NCBI RefSeq assembly: GCF_005774735.1
Contig: NZ_VBUM01000005.1
Span: 24,175-88,174, forward strand
Reading direction: 5' to 3'
DNA: 64,000 nt
DNA from: Microbacterium sp. 5K110
GTDB taxonomy: Bacteria; Actinomycetota; Actinomycetes; Actinomycetales; Microbacteriaceae
The notes beneath the pieces were generated by a model. The model was not told where the DNA came from. It saw only the letters and a list, made by a program, of their open reading frames with translations, and made no database searches. This document shows positions 27,340 to 36,576 of this stretch, piece after piece (position 1 is the stretch's first letter; each line of letters begins with the position of its first letter). The position numbers and the translations under genes are program-made.

Positions 27340-28353
27340 ATGTCCACACCGTCCATCGCCGTGCTGGGCGCCGGTGCCAACGGCGCCTCGATCGGTGCAG
27401 ATCTCATCGACGCGGGCCTGGATCCGGTGCTCATCGAGCAGTGGCCCGCGCACGTCGAGGCCATGCGTCGCGACGGTCTGCGTATCGAGATGCCGTCGGG
27501 AACGCGCCACGTCCACCCGCGGACGCTGCACCTCTGCGAGGTCGCCACGCTCCGCGAGACCTTCGACCTGGTGCTGCTCGTGACGAAGGCCTACGACGCC
27601 CGCTGGGCCGCGACGCTCATCGAGCCGTACCTCGCCCAGGACGGCGCGATCGCCGCGGTCCAGAACGGCATGACGACGCAGACCGTCGCCGACGTCGTCG
27701 GCGCCGACCGCTGCGTCGGAACGGTGATCGAGATCTCCTCGACCATGACCGACCCCGGTGTCGTCCACCGTCACGTCGACCCCGAGCGTTCGTGGTTCGC
27801 GGTGGATGCCACCGCCCGGCGCGGCCACGACGTCGCCGACGTCCTCTCCCACGCCGGAGAGGTCGCCCGCGTGGACGACATCGCCTCGGCGAAGTGGATG
27901 AAGATCGTCAGCAACGCCTCGGTCCTGGTTCCGACGGCCGCGCTCGGCCTCCCCATGGTCGACGCGATCGCGGTGCCCGGCATGCGCGACCTCATGCTCG
28001 AGGCCGGACGCGAGGCCCTCCGGGTCGCCGGGGACCACCGGGTCCTGCCGATCTTCGGCCTCACGCCGGCCTCGATCGCGGCGTCACCCGACGTCGTCGT
28101 GACGATGCTCGACGCCCTCTACGAACGGTTCACGGTGCCCGGGGCGACGACGACCGTGCTCCAGGACTGGCGCAAGGGCCGACACAGCGAGGTCGACGAC
28201 ATCAACGGCACCGTTGTGGCGGCCGGCCGCCGACTCGGCATCCCGACTCCCGTCAACGAGGCGATCGTCGCCGTCGGGCACGCCATCGAGCGCGGCGAGG
28301 TCGAACCCTCCCTCGACGCGCTCGCCCTCCTGCGGGGCGGTGGAGCCGTTTAG
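27340..28353 (+). CDS. Ketopantoate reductase-like dehydrogenase, paralogue 2
   Basis: This 337-residue paralogue of the gene at 22488 shares the GAGANG cofactor motif, EQWPAHVEAMR, LHLCEVATLRE, KAYDARW and TTVLQDW-type blocks. The catalytic Lys region is ASAKWMKIVSN. Two ATGs are adjacent; the second (27340) has better spacing from AAGGAG. It faces amidohydrolase 3 and converges on rlmB, ending 4 bases inside it. A 2-oxoacid or 2-hydroxyacid conversion in the same pathway is likely. Confidence 0.8.
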   Translation: MSTPSIAVLGAGANGASIGADLIDAGLDPVLIEQWPAHVEAMRRDGLRIEMPSGTRHVHPRTLHLCEVATLRETFDLVLLVTKAYDARWAATLIEPYLAQDGAIAAVQNGMTTQTVADVVGADRCVGTVIEISSTMTDPGVVHRHVDPERSWFAVDATARRGHDVADVLSHAGEVARVDDIASAKWMKIVSNASVLVPTAALGLPMVDAIAVPGMRDLMLEAGREALRVAGDHRVLPIFGLTPASIAASPDVVVTMLDALYERFTVPGATTTVLQDWRKGRHSEVDDINGTVVAAGRRLGIPTPVNEAIVAVGHAIERGEVEPSLDALALLRGGGAV

Positions 28354-29348
28354 CCGGCGTTGCGCAGCGTCGACACCTGATAGAGCGCGACGGATGCGGC
28401 GATCCCGGCGTTGAGGGACTCGGTCGCCGTCGAGATCGGAATCGACACGACCTGGTCGCACGTCTCGGTGACCAGGCGCGAGAGACCCTTGCCCTCGGAG
28501 CCGACGACGATCACGACGGGGCGGTCCGCGAGCTCGAGCGAGGGCAGCGACACGTCACCGTCACCGGCCAGACCGAGAATGAAGACGCCCTGCTTCTTGA
28601 AGTCCTTCAGCGTCGCGGTGAGGTTCGCCGCGAGAGCGACGGGGACGCGCGCGGCCGCGCCGGCGCTGGTCTTCCACGCCGCGGAGTTCACGCTCGCCGA
28701 GCGGCGCTGCGGGAGGATGAGGCCCTGTCCGCCGAACGCGGCGGTCGAGCGGATGATCGCCCCGAGGTTGCGCGGGTCGGTCACACCGTCGAGGGCGACG
28801 AACAGTGGCAGGTCCCCGCGATCGACGACCTTCTCGAGCATGTCCTGCGGGTGCGCGTACTCGTAGGGCGGCACCTTCAGCGCGACGCCCTGGTGCACGC
28901 CGTCGAAACCGGCCATGCGATCGAGCTCGGGGCGCGTGACCTCGAGGACGGGGATGCCGCGGTGCGTGACGATCGACAGCATCTCTTTGACGCGGTCGTC
29001 CATCTCGACGCGCTGGGCGATGTAGAACGCCGTCGCCGGGATCTTCGCGCGCAGCGCCTCGAGCACCGAGTTACGGCCGGTGACCGTCTCGGTGTCATCG
29101 GCCTGCTTCGCACGCCCGCGGCCCTGCGAGGAGCCGACCGGGCGCACGCCCGGCTTGCCCTTGCCGCCCGCGGCGGCGTAGCGCTCCTGCGCCGCCTTGC
29201 GCTTGCCGGCGACGTGCCAGGCGCGGTCCTCGGCCTTGGGCGTGGGCCCCTTGCCCTCGAGCGCCTTGCGCGAGTGTCCGCCGGTGCCCTTGAGGGGCCC
29301 CTTCTTCTTGCCGGGGTTGCGTGCTCCCGGGCGTCCAGGCTTAGGCAT
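28350..29348 (-). CDS. rlmB: 23S rRNA 2'-O-methyltransferase RlmB (TrmH/SpoU)
   Basis: This 332-residue SpoU-family methyltransferase forms 2'-O-methylguanosine in 23S rRNA. It has a basic, Gly/Lys-rich N-terminal tail (about 90 residues), a substrate-binding domain ([12 protein letters not shown]) and a SPOUT knot with motifs [25 protein letters not shown] and [18 protein letters not shown]. Start 29348 lies inside the last codons of cysS (8-base overlap). The cysS-rlmB order is common in actinobacteria. Confidence 0.9.
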   Translation of the reverse strand: MPKPGRPGARNPGKKKGPLKGTGGHSRKALEGKGPTPKAEDRAWHVAGKRKAAQERYAAAGGKGKPGVRPVGSSQGRGRAKQADDTETVTGRNSVLEALRAKIPATAFYIAQRVEMDDRVKEMLSIVTHRGIPVLEVTRPELDRMAGFDGVHQGVALKVPPYEYAHPQDMLEKVVDRGDLPLFVALDGVTDPRNLGAIIRSTAAFGGQGLILPQRRSASVNSAAWKTSAGAAARVPVALAANLTATLKDFKKQGVFILGLAGDGDVSLPSLELADRPVVIVVGSEGKGLSRLVTETCDQVVSIPISTATESLNAGIAASVALYQVSTLRNAG

Positions 29349-30741
29349 CGATACTCCAATTGGTTCCGGCCGGAGTGTCCTCCAGCGTGATTCCGGCGGC
29401 GACGATGGCATCTCGGATGCGATCGGCGGCCGCCCAGTCCTTGTCGGCGCGGGCGCGGGCGCGCTGCGCGATCATCTCCTGCACGAGGGCGTCGAGGGCG
29501 GATGCCGCTGCCGCTCCTCGCATGGCTCCGGTCGCCGCAGCGTCTTCAGGGGCGAGCCCGAGCAACTCGACCATCCCGCGCACGTCGGCGGCAAAACCCT
29601 CCATCTCGACAGAAGGGTCGCCGCTCCAGTCGTACGCGCTGTTGCCCGCCCGGACGGTCTCGTGCAGCACGGCCAGTGCGCGGGGGACGTTGAGGTCGTC
29701 GTCGAGTGCCTCGGCGAAGGCATCGGGCAAGGAGCGCGGGCCGGCCGGGTCGACGACACGGTCCATCGCTTCGAGGAACGTGTCGATGCGACCGAGGGCG
29801 GCAGCCGCCTCCTCGAACGCGCGGTCCGAGACGTCCAGGCTCGAGCGGTAGTGGGCCCCCGCGAGGGCGTACCGCACGACCCGCGCGTCGCGCTCGGCGA
29901 GCACCTCATCGGCGAGGACGAAGTTGCCGAGCGACTTCGACATCTTCTGCCCGTCGACGGTCACGAGACCGTTGTGCACCCAGTAGCGCGCGAACGCGTC
30001 GCCCGCGGCGGTCGACTGGGCGATCTCGTTCTCGTGGTGGGGGAAGCGCAAGTCGAGGCCGCCGCCGTGGATGTCGAACTCGGGCCCGAGGTAGCGCCGC
30101 GACATCGCCGAGCACTCGATGTGCCACCCCGGTCGTCCCGCGCCCCACGGCGACGCCCACGTCGCCGACGCCGGCTCGCCTTCCTTCGCGCCCTTCCACA
30201 GCGCGAAGTCGCGGGGGTCGCGCTTGCCGCGCGGGTCGGCGTCGGCGGCGGACTCCATGGCATCCACGCTCTGGCGCGTGAGCTCGCCGTAGGCGGGCCA
30301 CGACCGCACGTCGAAGTAGACGTCGCCGGCGGCGGCGTAGGCGTGTCCGCGATCGATGAGCTCGGCGATGAGCTCCTGCATCTGCGTCACCGAGGCGGTG
30401 GCACGGGGCTCGTAGGTGGGGGGAAGGATGCCGACGGCGGCGTACGCGAGCGAGAACTCCTGCTCCATGCGGTACGCGAGCGCCCACCACGGCTCGGTGT
30501 CGGTGGCGTTGGCGAGCACCTTGTCGTCGATGTCGGTGACGTTGCGCACGAACGTGACCCGACCGAAGCGGTGCGCGAGCCAACGGCGGAGCAGGTCGAA
30601 CGCGAGCGCGGCGCGGACATGGCCGATGTGCGGACCGGACTGCACGGTGGGACCGCAGACGTACATGGTGACGTTCGCGGGGTCGACGGGGACGAAGTCG
30701 CGCAGAGCCTGCGCTTTCGTGTCATACAGCCGGACGGTCAC
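29341..30741 (-). CDS. cysS: Cysteinyl-tRNA synthetase
   Basis: This 466-residue class I synthetase charges tRNA-Cys. It has the zinc Cys and HIGH-like motif in [13 protein letters not shown] (residues 29-41), the WHIECSAMS zinc-site segment and KMSKSLGNF near residue 267. The length is normal for the family. The start is GTG at 30741 with only a weak ribosome site. It lies upstream of and overlaps rlmB. Confidence 0.95.
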   Translation of the reverse strand: MTVRLYDTKAQALRDFVPVDPANVTMYVCGPTVQSGPHIGHVRAALAFDLLRRWLAHRFGRVTFVRNVTDIDDKVLANATDTEPWWALAYRMEQEFSLAYAAVGILPPTYEPRATASVTQMQELIAELIDRGHAYAAAGDVYFDVRSWPAYGELTRQSVDAMESAADADPRGKRDPRDFALWKGAKEGEPASATWASPWGAGRPGWHIECSAMSRRYLGPEFDIHGGGLDLRFPHHENEIAQSTAAGDAFARYWVHNGLVTVDGQKMSKSLGNFVLADEVLAERDARVVRYALAGAHYRSSLDVSDRAFEEAAAALGRIDTFLEAMDRVVDPAGPRSLPDAFAEALDDDLNVPRALAVLHETVRAGNSAYDWSGDPSVEMEGFAADVRGMVELLGLAPEDAAATGAMRGAAAASALDALVQEMIAQRARARADKDWAAADRIRDAIVAAGITLEDTPAGTNWSIDA

Positions 30742-30809
30742 CGCACAAGCCTACCGGCCGCCCCTGACGGCGACCCGTGCCTGTAACACGCCGCCGTTAG
30801 TGTCTCGGC

Positions 30810-31271
30810 ATGGCCCTCGAGATCCACCCTGACGACCTGTCCGCCGCCGACACCCGTGCCCTCGTGACCGCGCACGTCTCCGGCATGCTCGAGGACACCC
30901 CGCCCGAGAGCTGCCACGCGCTCGACGCGGACGCTCTCGTCCACCACGGCGCGCTGCTCTGGGCGGCGCGAGTGGAGGGAGAGCTCGCGGGCATCGGCGC
31001 GCTGGCGGCCTGGGGCGAGGATGCCGGAGAGCTGAAGTCGATGCGCGTCACCGAGGCGTTCCTGGGGAAGGGCATCGGCCGGGCGATCCTCCGGCACATC
31101 ATGTCCGAGGCGCGGGCACGCGGCATCCGGAGCCTGTGGCTCGAGACCGGCAGCGGCGACGAGTTCGCCGCTGCGCGCGGCCTCTACGCGAGCGAGGGGT
31201 TCGTCGAATGCCCGCCGTTCGAGGCGTACCGCCCCGACCCGCTGTCGACATTCATGACGCGAGAGATCTAG
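30810..31271 (+). CDS. GNAT family N-acetyltransferase
   Basis: This 153-residue GNAT acyltransferase has the acetyl-CoA-binding motif [18 protein letters not shown] (Q/RxxGxG/A loop, about residues 75-92) and a C-terminal beta-bulge region [14 protein letters not shown]. It uses acetyl-CoA to acylate an unknown amine. It is divergent from cysS. Its stop codon overlaps the stop of ispDF on the other strand. Confidence 0.82.
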   Translation: MALEIHPDDLSAADTRALVTAHVSGMLEDTPPESCHALDADALVHHGALLWAARVEGELAGIGALAAWGEDAGELKSMRVTEAFLGKGIGRAILRHIMSEARARGIRSLWLETGSGDEFAAARGLYASEGFVECPPFEAYRPDPLSTFMTREI

Positions 31272-32467
31272 ACCGGGACGACCAAGGCGGTCGCGAAGGC
31301 GGCGACACCCTCGGTACGGCCCGTGAAGCCGAGCCCGTCCGTGGTCGTCGCGCTCACCGAGACCGGCGCTCCCCCGAGGGCCGCCGACAGGACGCGCTCC
31401 GCCTCGTCACGGCGCGACGCAAACCGCGGACGGTTCGCCTGCACCTGCACCGAGACGTTGCCGATCCGCCAGCCGGCCGCCGCCACGAGGTTCCGCGTGT
31501 GGGCGAGGAAGGCCTCGGCGTGCGCGCCCGCGAACTCGGGCCGATCGGTACCGAAGTGAGTCCCGATGTCACCGAGTCCTGCCGCCGCGAGCACTGCGTC
31601 GACGATCGCATGCGCGACGGCATCGCCGTCGGAGTGGCCCGACAGCGCCGGCTCCCCCGGCCATTCCAGACCAGCGAGCCACAGCGTGCCGTCCCCACCG
31701 AAGCCGTGGACGTCCGTGCCGATGCCCACGCGCGGGGTTCGTTGCGGCGGGGACGGGTGGGCCGCCGGAAGCGGAGCCGAGAGCAAGGCTCGGGCGCGGT
31801 CGAGGTCGGGGCTCGTGGTGATCTTGAACGAGGTCGCATCGCCGTCCACCGTGATCACGTCGTGGCCGGCGGCGGCCACGAGGGCGGCGTCGTCGGTGTG
31901 GTCGGCGTCGGCGGAGACGAGCGCCTCCTCCAGGACACCGCGCCGGAAGCCCTGCGGGGTCTGCGCCGCAGCCAGCTCGGACCTGTCCACCGCCGCGACG
32001 ATCGCGCCCGTGGCATCCACGCGCTTGATCGTGTCCACGACGGGGACGGCCGGGATCACCGCGTCGGCTCCGCGTTCCAGGGCCGCCACCACCCGCTCGA
32101 ACACCGCGGGGGGCGTGAGGGCGCGCGCCGCATCGTGCACCAGAACAGTGTCGACGTCGGCCCAGAGCGCGGCCAGCCCTGCGGCGACCGAGGACTGGCG
32201 CGTGGCACCGCCCGGCACCACCGACACCAGGTCGGCCCGGTCGCCGGCCGCCTCGCGGGCGTCGGTGAGGGCGGGACCCTCGAAGCCGGCGGGCACGACG
32301 ATGACGACCTGTGCGCGCGGCGCGGCGAAGACGCCCCGCAGCGCGTGCCGCAGGATCGTGTGCTCGTCGAGCCCGACGAATGCCTTCGGAGCGCCGCCGG
32401 CCAGGCGTGTGCCGGAGCCGGCGGCGACGACGATGACGGCCAGACGCGGAACGGGTGAGGGAATCAC
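31268..32467 (-). CDS. ispDF: Bifunctional IspD/IspF of the MEP isoprenoid pathway
   Basis: This 399-residue fusion has two domains. Residues to about 235 are the IspD cytidylyltransferase, with [16 protein letters not shown] and the VHDAARAL strand. Residues from about 240 are IspF, the 2-C-methylerythritol 2,4-cyclodiphosphate synthase, with the metal motif GTDVHGF and [18 protein letters not shown]. Together they carry out steps three and five of the pathway. The start is GTG at 32467, 43 bases after carD, with which it is likely co-transcribed. The fusion is known in several bacterial groups. Confidence 0.93.
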   Translation of the reverse strand: MIPSPVPRLAVIVVAAGSGTRLAGGAPKAFVGLDEHTILRHALRGVFAAPRAQVVIVVPAGFEGPALTDAREAAGDRADLVSVVPGGATRQSSVAAGLAALWADVDTVLVHDAARALTPPAVFERVVAALERGADAVIPAVPVVDTIKRVDATGAIVAAVDRSELAAAQTPQGFRRGVLEEALVSADADHTDDAALVAAAGHDVITVDGDATSFKITTSPDLDRARALLSAPLPAAHPSPPQRTPRVGIGTDVHGFGGDGTLWLAGLEWPGEPALSGHSDGDAVAHAIVDAVLAAAGLGDIGTHFGTDRPEFAGAHAEAFLAHTRNLVAAAGWRIGNVSVQVQANRPRFASRRDEAERVLSAALGGAPVSVSATTTDGLGFTGRTEGVAAFATALVVPV

Positions 32468-32510
32468 CCGACCACGCTAGCGCGGACGCGCGGACGAACC
32501 GCGCGCGGGA

Positions 32511-32993
32511 TCAGGACGCCAGGACCTCGTCGAGCACGACGCTCGCGCGGTCTTCGTCGGTCTTCTCGGCGAGGGCGAGCTCCGAGACGAGGATCTGCCG
32601 GGCCTTGGCCAGCATGCGCTTCTCGCCCGCGGAGAGACCACGGTCCTGATCGCGACGCCACAGGTCGCGCACGACCTCGCTCACCTTGATCACGTCGCCC
32701 GAAGCGAGCTTCTCGAGATTCGCCTTGTAGCGGCGCGACCAGTTGGTCGGCTCCTCGGTGAAGGGGGCACGCAGCACTTCGAACACGCGGTCGAGACCCT
32801 CTTTGCCGATCACGTCACGAACGCCGACCAGGTCGACGTTGTCGGCGGGGACCTCGATGACGAGGTCGCCCTGCGTGACGTTGAGCTTCAGGTACTTCTT
32901 CGTCTCGCCCTTGATGACGCGTTCTTTGACCTCGATGATCGTGGCCGCGCCATGGTGCGGGTAAACGACGGTCTCGCCAACCTCAAAAAGCAT
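32511..32993 (-). CDS. carD: CarD/CdnL RNA polymerase-binding regulator
   Basis: This 160-residue protein of the CarD_CdnL_TRCF family stabilises open complexes at housekeeping promoters. The N-terminal Tudor-like RNA-polymerase-interacting domain begins [15 protein letters not shown]. The helical DNA-binding domain includes the conserved Trp region [17 protein letters not shown]. The ATG at 32993 has AAAGGACA upstream, and a TATCCT-like -10 lies at 33025-33020. The length equals that of mycobacterial CarD (about 162). Confidence 0.93.
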   Translation of the reverse strand: MLFEVGETVVYPHHGAATIIEVKERVIKGETKKYLKLNVTQGDLVIEVPADNVDLVGVRDVIGKEGLDRVFEVLRAPFTEEPTNWSRRYKANLEKLASGDVIKVSEVVRDLWRRDQDRGLSAGEKRMLAKARQILVSELALAEKTDEDRASVVLDEVLAS

Positions 32994-33166
32994 GGAGTTA
33001 TGTCCTTTCGGCAACATCCAGGATACCACAGGGCCCGATGCGCTAAGGTTCCGCCCCACCCCGGACGATCCCTCCTCCACGCGCGCGAGGAGGCCCGCGG
33101 CGGGCGGGCGGCGCGTCAGGACCCCGTAGGATGATCAGGATGCCGTTTGTCGTTCCGGGAGGATCC

Positions 33167-33712
33167 GTGAAATCGCGCCTGTTCGCGTCTCTGGCCGTTG
33201 GTGCCGCTGTCGTTCTGGGCACGACGGGATGCAACCTCGTTGCCCCCCAGGCGACCACCATCGACTACTCCGCCTCCGACGGGGTGAACGTGCCCGAGTC
33301 GGGCCCCTTGCAGGTGCGCAACGCCCTGATCGTGGCCGATGAAGAGGGCACGGTCGGCAACTTCGTCGCCGCCATCGTCAACGACACCACGAAGTCGCAG
33401 ATGCTGCGGCTCGAGGTCGGCGAGGGCAGCAGCGCCGTCCGCGCCTCGGTGAACGTCGCGGCCGGCCGCACGCTCAGCCTCGGCGACCTGGCGAACGACG
33501 TCGCGCCTCTGCAGCTCGACGGCATCGATGCCGTCCCCGGCTCGACGATCCCGATCTTTTTCCAGTCCGGCGATGCCGAGGGTGCCCTCATCCAGGTGCC
33601 CGTGCTCGACGGCGCGCTCGAGTACTTGCGCCCGCTCGCGCCGACCCCGACGCCGACGGGTCTTCTGGCGCCGGTGGCGACCCCGACGCCGACGCCCACG
33701 CCGTCTTCCTGA
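33167..33712 (+). CDS. LpqE-like lipoprotein
   Basis: This 181-residue secreted lipoprotein starts at GTG 33167 behind GGAGGATCC. Its signal peptide ends in lipobox GTTGC (Cys22). The body resembles an immunoglobulin-like beta domain (PLQVRNALIVADEEGTVGNF) and the tail is a TPTPTPTP repeat. It is divergent from carD, as lpqE is in mycobacteria, and has similar length. Function is not established; such domains often chaperone copper or serve at the cell wall. Confidence 0.75.
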   Translation: MKSRLFASLAVGAAVVLGTTGCNLVAPQATTIDYSASDGVNVPESGPLQVRNALIVADEEGTVGNFVAAIVNDTTKSQMLRLEVGEGSSAVRASVNVAAGRTLSLGDLANDVAPLQLDGIDAVPGSTIPIFFQSGDAEGALIQVPVLDGALEYLRPLAPTPTPTGLLAPVATPTPTPTPSS

Positions 33713-33766
33713 CCGCACACGACGAAGGCGCCGACGGGATCCCGTCGGCGCCTTCGTCGTGTGCGG
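33713..33766. terminator. Perfect 27-bp palindrome between convergent genes
   Basis: Bases 33713-33739 pair perfectly with 33740-33766, centred on GGGATCCC. The palindrome fills the space between the LpqE-like gene and regX3. There is no T-tract, but it is symmetrical and probably ends transcription on both strands. Confidence 0.7.
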
Positions 33767-33770
33767 CGGG

Positions 33771-34454
33771 TCAGGCCTCGAAGCGGTAGCCGAGACCGCG
33801 CACGGTCACGAGCATCGACGGCTCACTCGGGCTCTGCTCGATGCGCGACCGGATGCGCTTGATGTGCACGTCCAGCGTCTTGGTGTCGCCGAAGTAGTCG
33901 GTCCCCCACACGCGGTCAATGAGCTGGCCGCGCGTGAGCACGCGACCGGCGTTGCGCATGAGGACCTCGAGCAGCTCGAATTCCTTCAGCGGCATGTTGA
34001 TTTCGGCGCCGTCGACCGAGACCGTGTGCCGGTCGATGTCGAGGGTCACGCGACCGCCGGTGAGGATGCGCTCGTCGAGGTCGGACTCCTCCGGGCTCCG
34101 GCGGCGCAGCACTGCGCGCATGCGCGCGAGCAGCTCCCGGGTCGAGTAGGGCTTGGTGACGTAGTCGTCCGCGCCGAGCTCGAGCCCCACGACGATGTCC
34201 ACCTCCGAGTCCTTGGCGGTGAGCATGATGATCGGCACCTGCGACGTCAGCCGCAGCTGACGGCACACCTCCGTGCCCGGCATCCCGGGCAGCATCAGAT
34301 CCAGCAGGAGGATGTCGGCACCGCGCTCGCGGAACGCGGTGAGGGCCAGCGCACCGTCTTCGGCGATCTCGACCTCGTACCCCTCCCGTCGCAGCAGGTA
34401 GGCGAGCGGATCTGCGAGATCGGGCTCGTCCTCGACGATCAGAACGCGGGTCAT
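33771..34454 (-). CDS. regX3: Response regulator RegX3 (OmpR/PhoB family)
   Basis: This 227-residue regulator has a receiver domain with phospho-acceptor Asp52 (LLLDLMLPG), an acidic pair near residues 9-10, Lys in TKPYS, and a winged-helix DNA-binding domain (TLDVHIKRIRSRIEQ). The ATG at 34454 overlaps the kinase stop by 4 bases. Together with the upstream kinase and the divergent phoU gene this is the actinobacterial phosphate two-component system (SenX3-RegX3, also called PhoR-PhoP). Its likely targets here are the PHO-box-like repeats listed separately. Confidence 0.9.
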   Translation of the reverse strand: MTRVLIVEDEPDLADPLAYLLRREGYEVEIAEDGALALTAFRERGADILLLDLMLPGMPGTEVCRQLRLTSQVPIIMLTAKDSEVDIVVGLELGADDYVTKPYSTRELLARMRAVLRRRSPEESDLDERILTGGRVTLDIDRHTVSVDGAEINMPLKEFELLEVLMRNAGRVLTRGQLIDRVWGTDYFGDTKTLDVHIKRIRSRIEQSPSEPSMLVTVRGLGYRFEA

Positions 34455-35668
34455 GCGGTGTCTCCCTTCACGGGTGCGGGGCGGGCGGCGGAGCCGGTCT
34501 TGCGGCTCTTGCGACGCGCCTTGGGACGAACGAGGTCGAGGTCGGGTGCCTCGGACCGGGGCAGTCGGATGGTGAACGTGGACCCGCGTTCGGGGCGCGA
34601 CCACAACCGCACCTCGCCGCCGTGGCGCTGCACGGCGTGCTTGACGATCGACAGTCCGAGGCCGGTGCCACCGGTGCGACGGGATCGCGCCTGATCCGCG
34701 CGGTAGAAGCGCTCGAAGACGCGGTGCTGATCGCTCTCGGGGATGCCGATACCGCGGTCGGTGACGGCGATCTCCACGACGTTCTCGTCGAGTTTGACCC
34801 CGACGCCCACCTTGGACCCGTGCGGCGAATACGCGATGGCGTTGGCGATGAGGTTGCCGAGCGCCTCGGTGAGGATCTGCGGCTCCCCGCGCACCCACAG
34901 GCCCTTCGTGCCACCGCGCACGACGGTGACCTGCGCCGAGTCGGCCTGGATCGTGTGCGACTCGATCGCCGCGGTGACGACCTCGTCGATCGAGACGTCG
35001 CGGACCTCGCTGAGCTCGTCCGAGGCCTGCAGCCGGGACAGGCTCAGGATGCGATTGGTGAGCGCGGACAACCGCGAGATCTCGGCCTGGAGGCGCCCGG
35101 AGAAGTACCGCACCTGCGGAGGGTCGTCGGCGGCGGACTCGATCGCCTCGGCCAGCAGGCTCACGGCGCCGACGGGTGTCTTGAGCTCGTGACTGGTGTT
35201 GGCGACGAAGTCGCGGCGCATCTCCTCGACGCGCTCGCGTTCGGTGATGTCGCGCAGCACCAACAGCACGAGGCGAGCCGAGACGGGTGCGGCACGAACG
35301 GCGACCAGGCGCGGCTCGGCGGGGGCGGCTCCCCGCCGGAGGCGCAAGTTCTCGCTCACGGCGGCGCCGTTGTCGCGGGCCTCGCGCGCGACGCGGCGCA
35401 GATCCTCGTCGGCGATCGCGCTGCCGGCATCCAGGCCGAAGACCTCGGCGGCGGGCGAGAGCGCCAGTACCGTGCCGGACGTGTCGCACACGACGGCGGG
35501 GTCGTCGAGGGCACCGAGCACGGACTCCACCCCCTCGGGGAGAACCGACGAGCCCTGGGCGGCCGCCCGGTCGCGAACGCGCTGCGCGGCCACGACGAGA
35601 CCCACGACGGAGCCCCCGACAATGATTCCCACGAGGAGCGCGAGCAGCGAGAGCTGCGTCTGATCCAT
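34451..35668 (-). CDS. senX3: Sensor histidine kinase SenX3
   Basis: This 405-residue kinase has one N-terminal membrane helix (about residues 7-28), a PAS-like domain (about 45-140), a dimerisation domain with phospho-accepting His160 (NTSHELKTP), and the HATPase with N box NLIANAIAYS, DRGIGIP and GGTGLGLSIVKH. The single membrane segment and PAS domain match SenX3 of mycobacteria. I chose the ATG at 35668, because the N-terminal helix then starts normally. It is divergent from phoU over 172 bases. Confidence 0.88.
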   Translation of the reverse strand: MDQTQLSLLALLVGIIVGGSVVGLVVAAQRVRDRAAAQGSSVLPEGVESVLGALDDPAVVCDTSGTVLALSPAAEVFGLDAGSAIADEDLRRVAREARDNGAAVSENLRLRRGAAPAEPRLVAVRAAPVSARLVLLVLRDITERERVEEMRRDFVANTSHELKTPVGAVSLLAEAIESAADDPPQVRYFSGRLQAEISRLSALTNRILSLSRLQASDELSEVRDVSIDEVVTAAIESHTIQADSAQVTVVRGGTKGLWVRGEPQILTEALGNLIANAIAYSPHGSKVGVGVKLDENVVEIAVTDRGIGIPESDQHRVFERFYRADQARSRRTGGTGLGLSIVKHAVQRHGGEVRLWSRPERGSTFTIRLPRSEAPDLDLVRPKARRKSRKTGSAARPAPVKGDTA

Positions 35669-35740
35669 GGCACCAGCGTAGAGCCGCCCATCGGGCGTCA
35701 CCGTCCGTTCAGACGGGGAGGGCGGTGGCGAGAGGCTACT

Positions 35741-35773
35741 ATTCACTGTCACAGCACCACTCGTTAACCTTCG
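35741..35773. promoter_or_regulatory. PHO-box-like triple repeat between senX3 and phoU
   Basis: ATTCACT (35741), CAGCACC (35752) and GTTAACC (35763) lie at exact 11-bp steps, each matching 4-6 of the 7 bases of the GTTCACC half-site. This fits a degenerate RegX3/PhoP site for autoregulation. Confidence 0.4.
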
Positions 35774-35840
35774 CTGGGAAGAATCCCTCGAGGGTCGCGG
35801 AACGTTTGTGTGCCGTGCCGCCGACGAGGAAGGTACCGCG

Positions 35841-36515
35841 ATGCGCGAAGTATTCCATCAGTCCCTCGAGGACGTCCAGGGCCGACTGGTCGAGATCGCC
35901 GACCTGGTGGCGGTCGCCATCGACCGTGCCACGCGCGCGTTCGGCACGAGCGACGTCGCCCTCGCCGAGGAGGTCATCGAGGCCGACGCGATCATCGATG
36001 AGAAGGCACTGGCGCTCGACGAGCTCGCCATCGAGATCCTCGCCCGCCAGCAGCCGGTCGCCCGCGACCTGCGGATCGTCGTCACCGCTCTGCGCGTGAG
36101 CGCCTCGCTCGAGCGCATGGGCGACATGGCGGAGCACATCGCGCAGCTCGCGCGCTCGCGGTTCCCCGAGCGGGCGATCCCCAAGGGCCTGAAGAGCACC
36201 TTCACGCGCATGGGCGAGCTCGACGTGGAGGTCGCGCGCAAGCTCGCCGAGCTCCTGCGCACGCAGGACCTCCGGATCGCAGAAGAGATCCGCGACAACG
36301 ACGACGACATCGACGAGCTGCACGTCAGCGTGTTCGAGAAGGTCCTCGGCGATTCGTGGAAGGGCGAGGCCACGGCCACGGTCGACGCCACGCTCGCCAG
36401 CCGCTACCACGAGCGCTTCGCCGACCACGCGGTCTCGGTCGCCAAGAAGGTCGTCTACCTCGCCACGGGCGACTGGGCGGGCGCCGACGACGAGACTCCG
36501 ATCCCGGTCGTCTGA
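35841..36515 (+). CDS. phoU: Phosphate transport regulator PhoU
   Basis: This 224-residue protein is made of two PhoU three-helix bundles (first about 5-105, second about 115-215) with the metal-binding ERMGDMAEHIAQLA and RYHERFADHAVSVAKKV motifs. It links the Pst importer to the SenX3-RegX3 system and restrains the response when phosphate is ample. The ATG at 35841 follows GAGGAAGG. Length and motifs are normal. Confidence 0.93.
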   Translation: MREVFHQSLEDVQGRLVEIADLVAVAIDRATRAFGTSDVALAEEVIEADAIIDEKALALDELAIEILARQQPVARDLRIVVTALRVSASLERMGDMAEHIAQLARSRFPERAIPKGLKSTFTRMGELDVEVARKLAELLRTQDLRIAEEIRDNDDDIDELHVSVFEKVLGDSWKGEATATVDATLASRYHERFADHAVSVAKKVVYLATGDWAGADDETPIPVV

Positions 36516-36528
36516 CGCAGAACGACGA

Positions 36529-36562
36529 AGAGGGGGTGGATGCCACGGCATCCACCCCCTCT
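36529..36562. terminator. Terminator between phoU and gpmA
   Basis: A 16-bp stem (36529-36544 with 36547-36562, AGAGGGGGTGGATGCC type) with a minimal loop sits between the convergent genes. Confidence 0.75.
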
Positions 36563-36576
36563 CGCGTTGCGGCTCG

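Noticed and set aside
22488..28353. Calling the two reductases PanE for pantothenate synthesis
   Set aside because: Two copies each face an amidohydrolase in a catabolic region, and the sequences differ from housekeeping PanE.
34455..35489. N-terminal extension of RegX3 to 572 residues
   Set aside because: It overlaps the kinase gene in another frame and is Arg-rich. The receiver domain begins normally at 34454.
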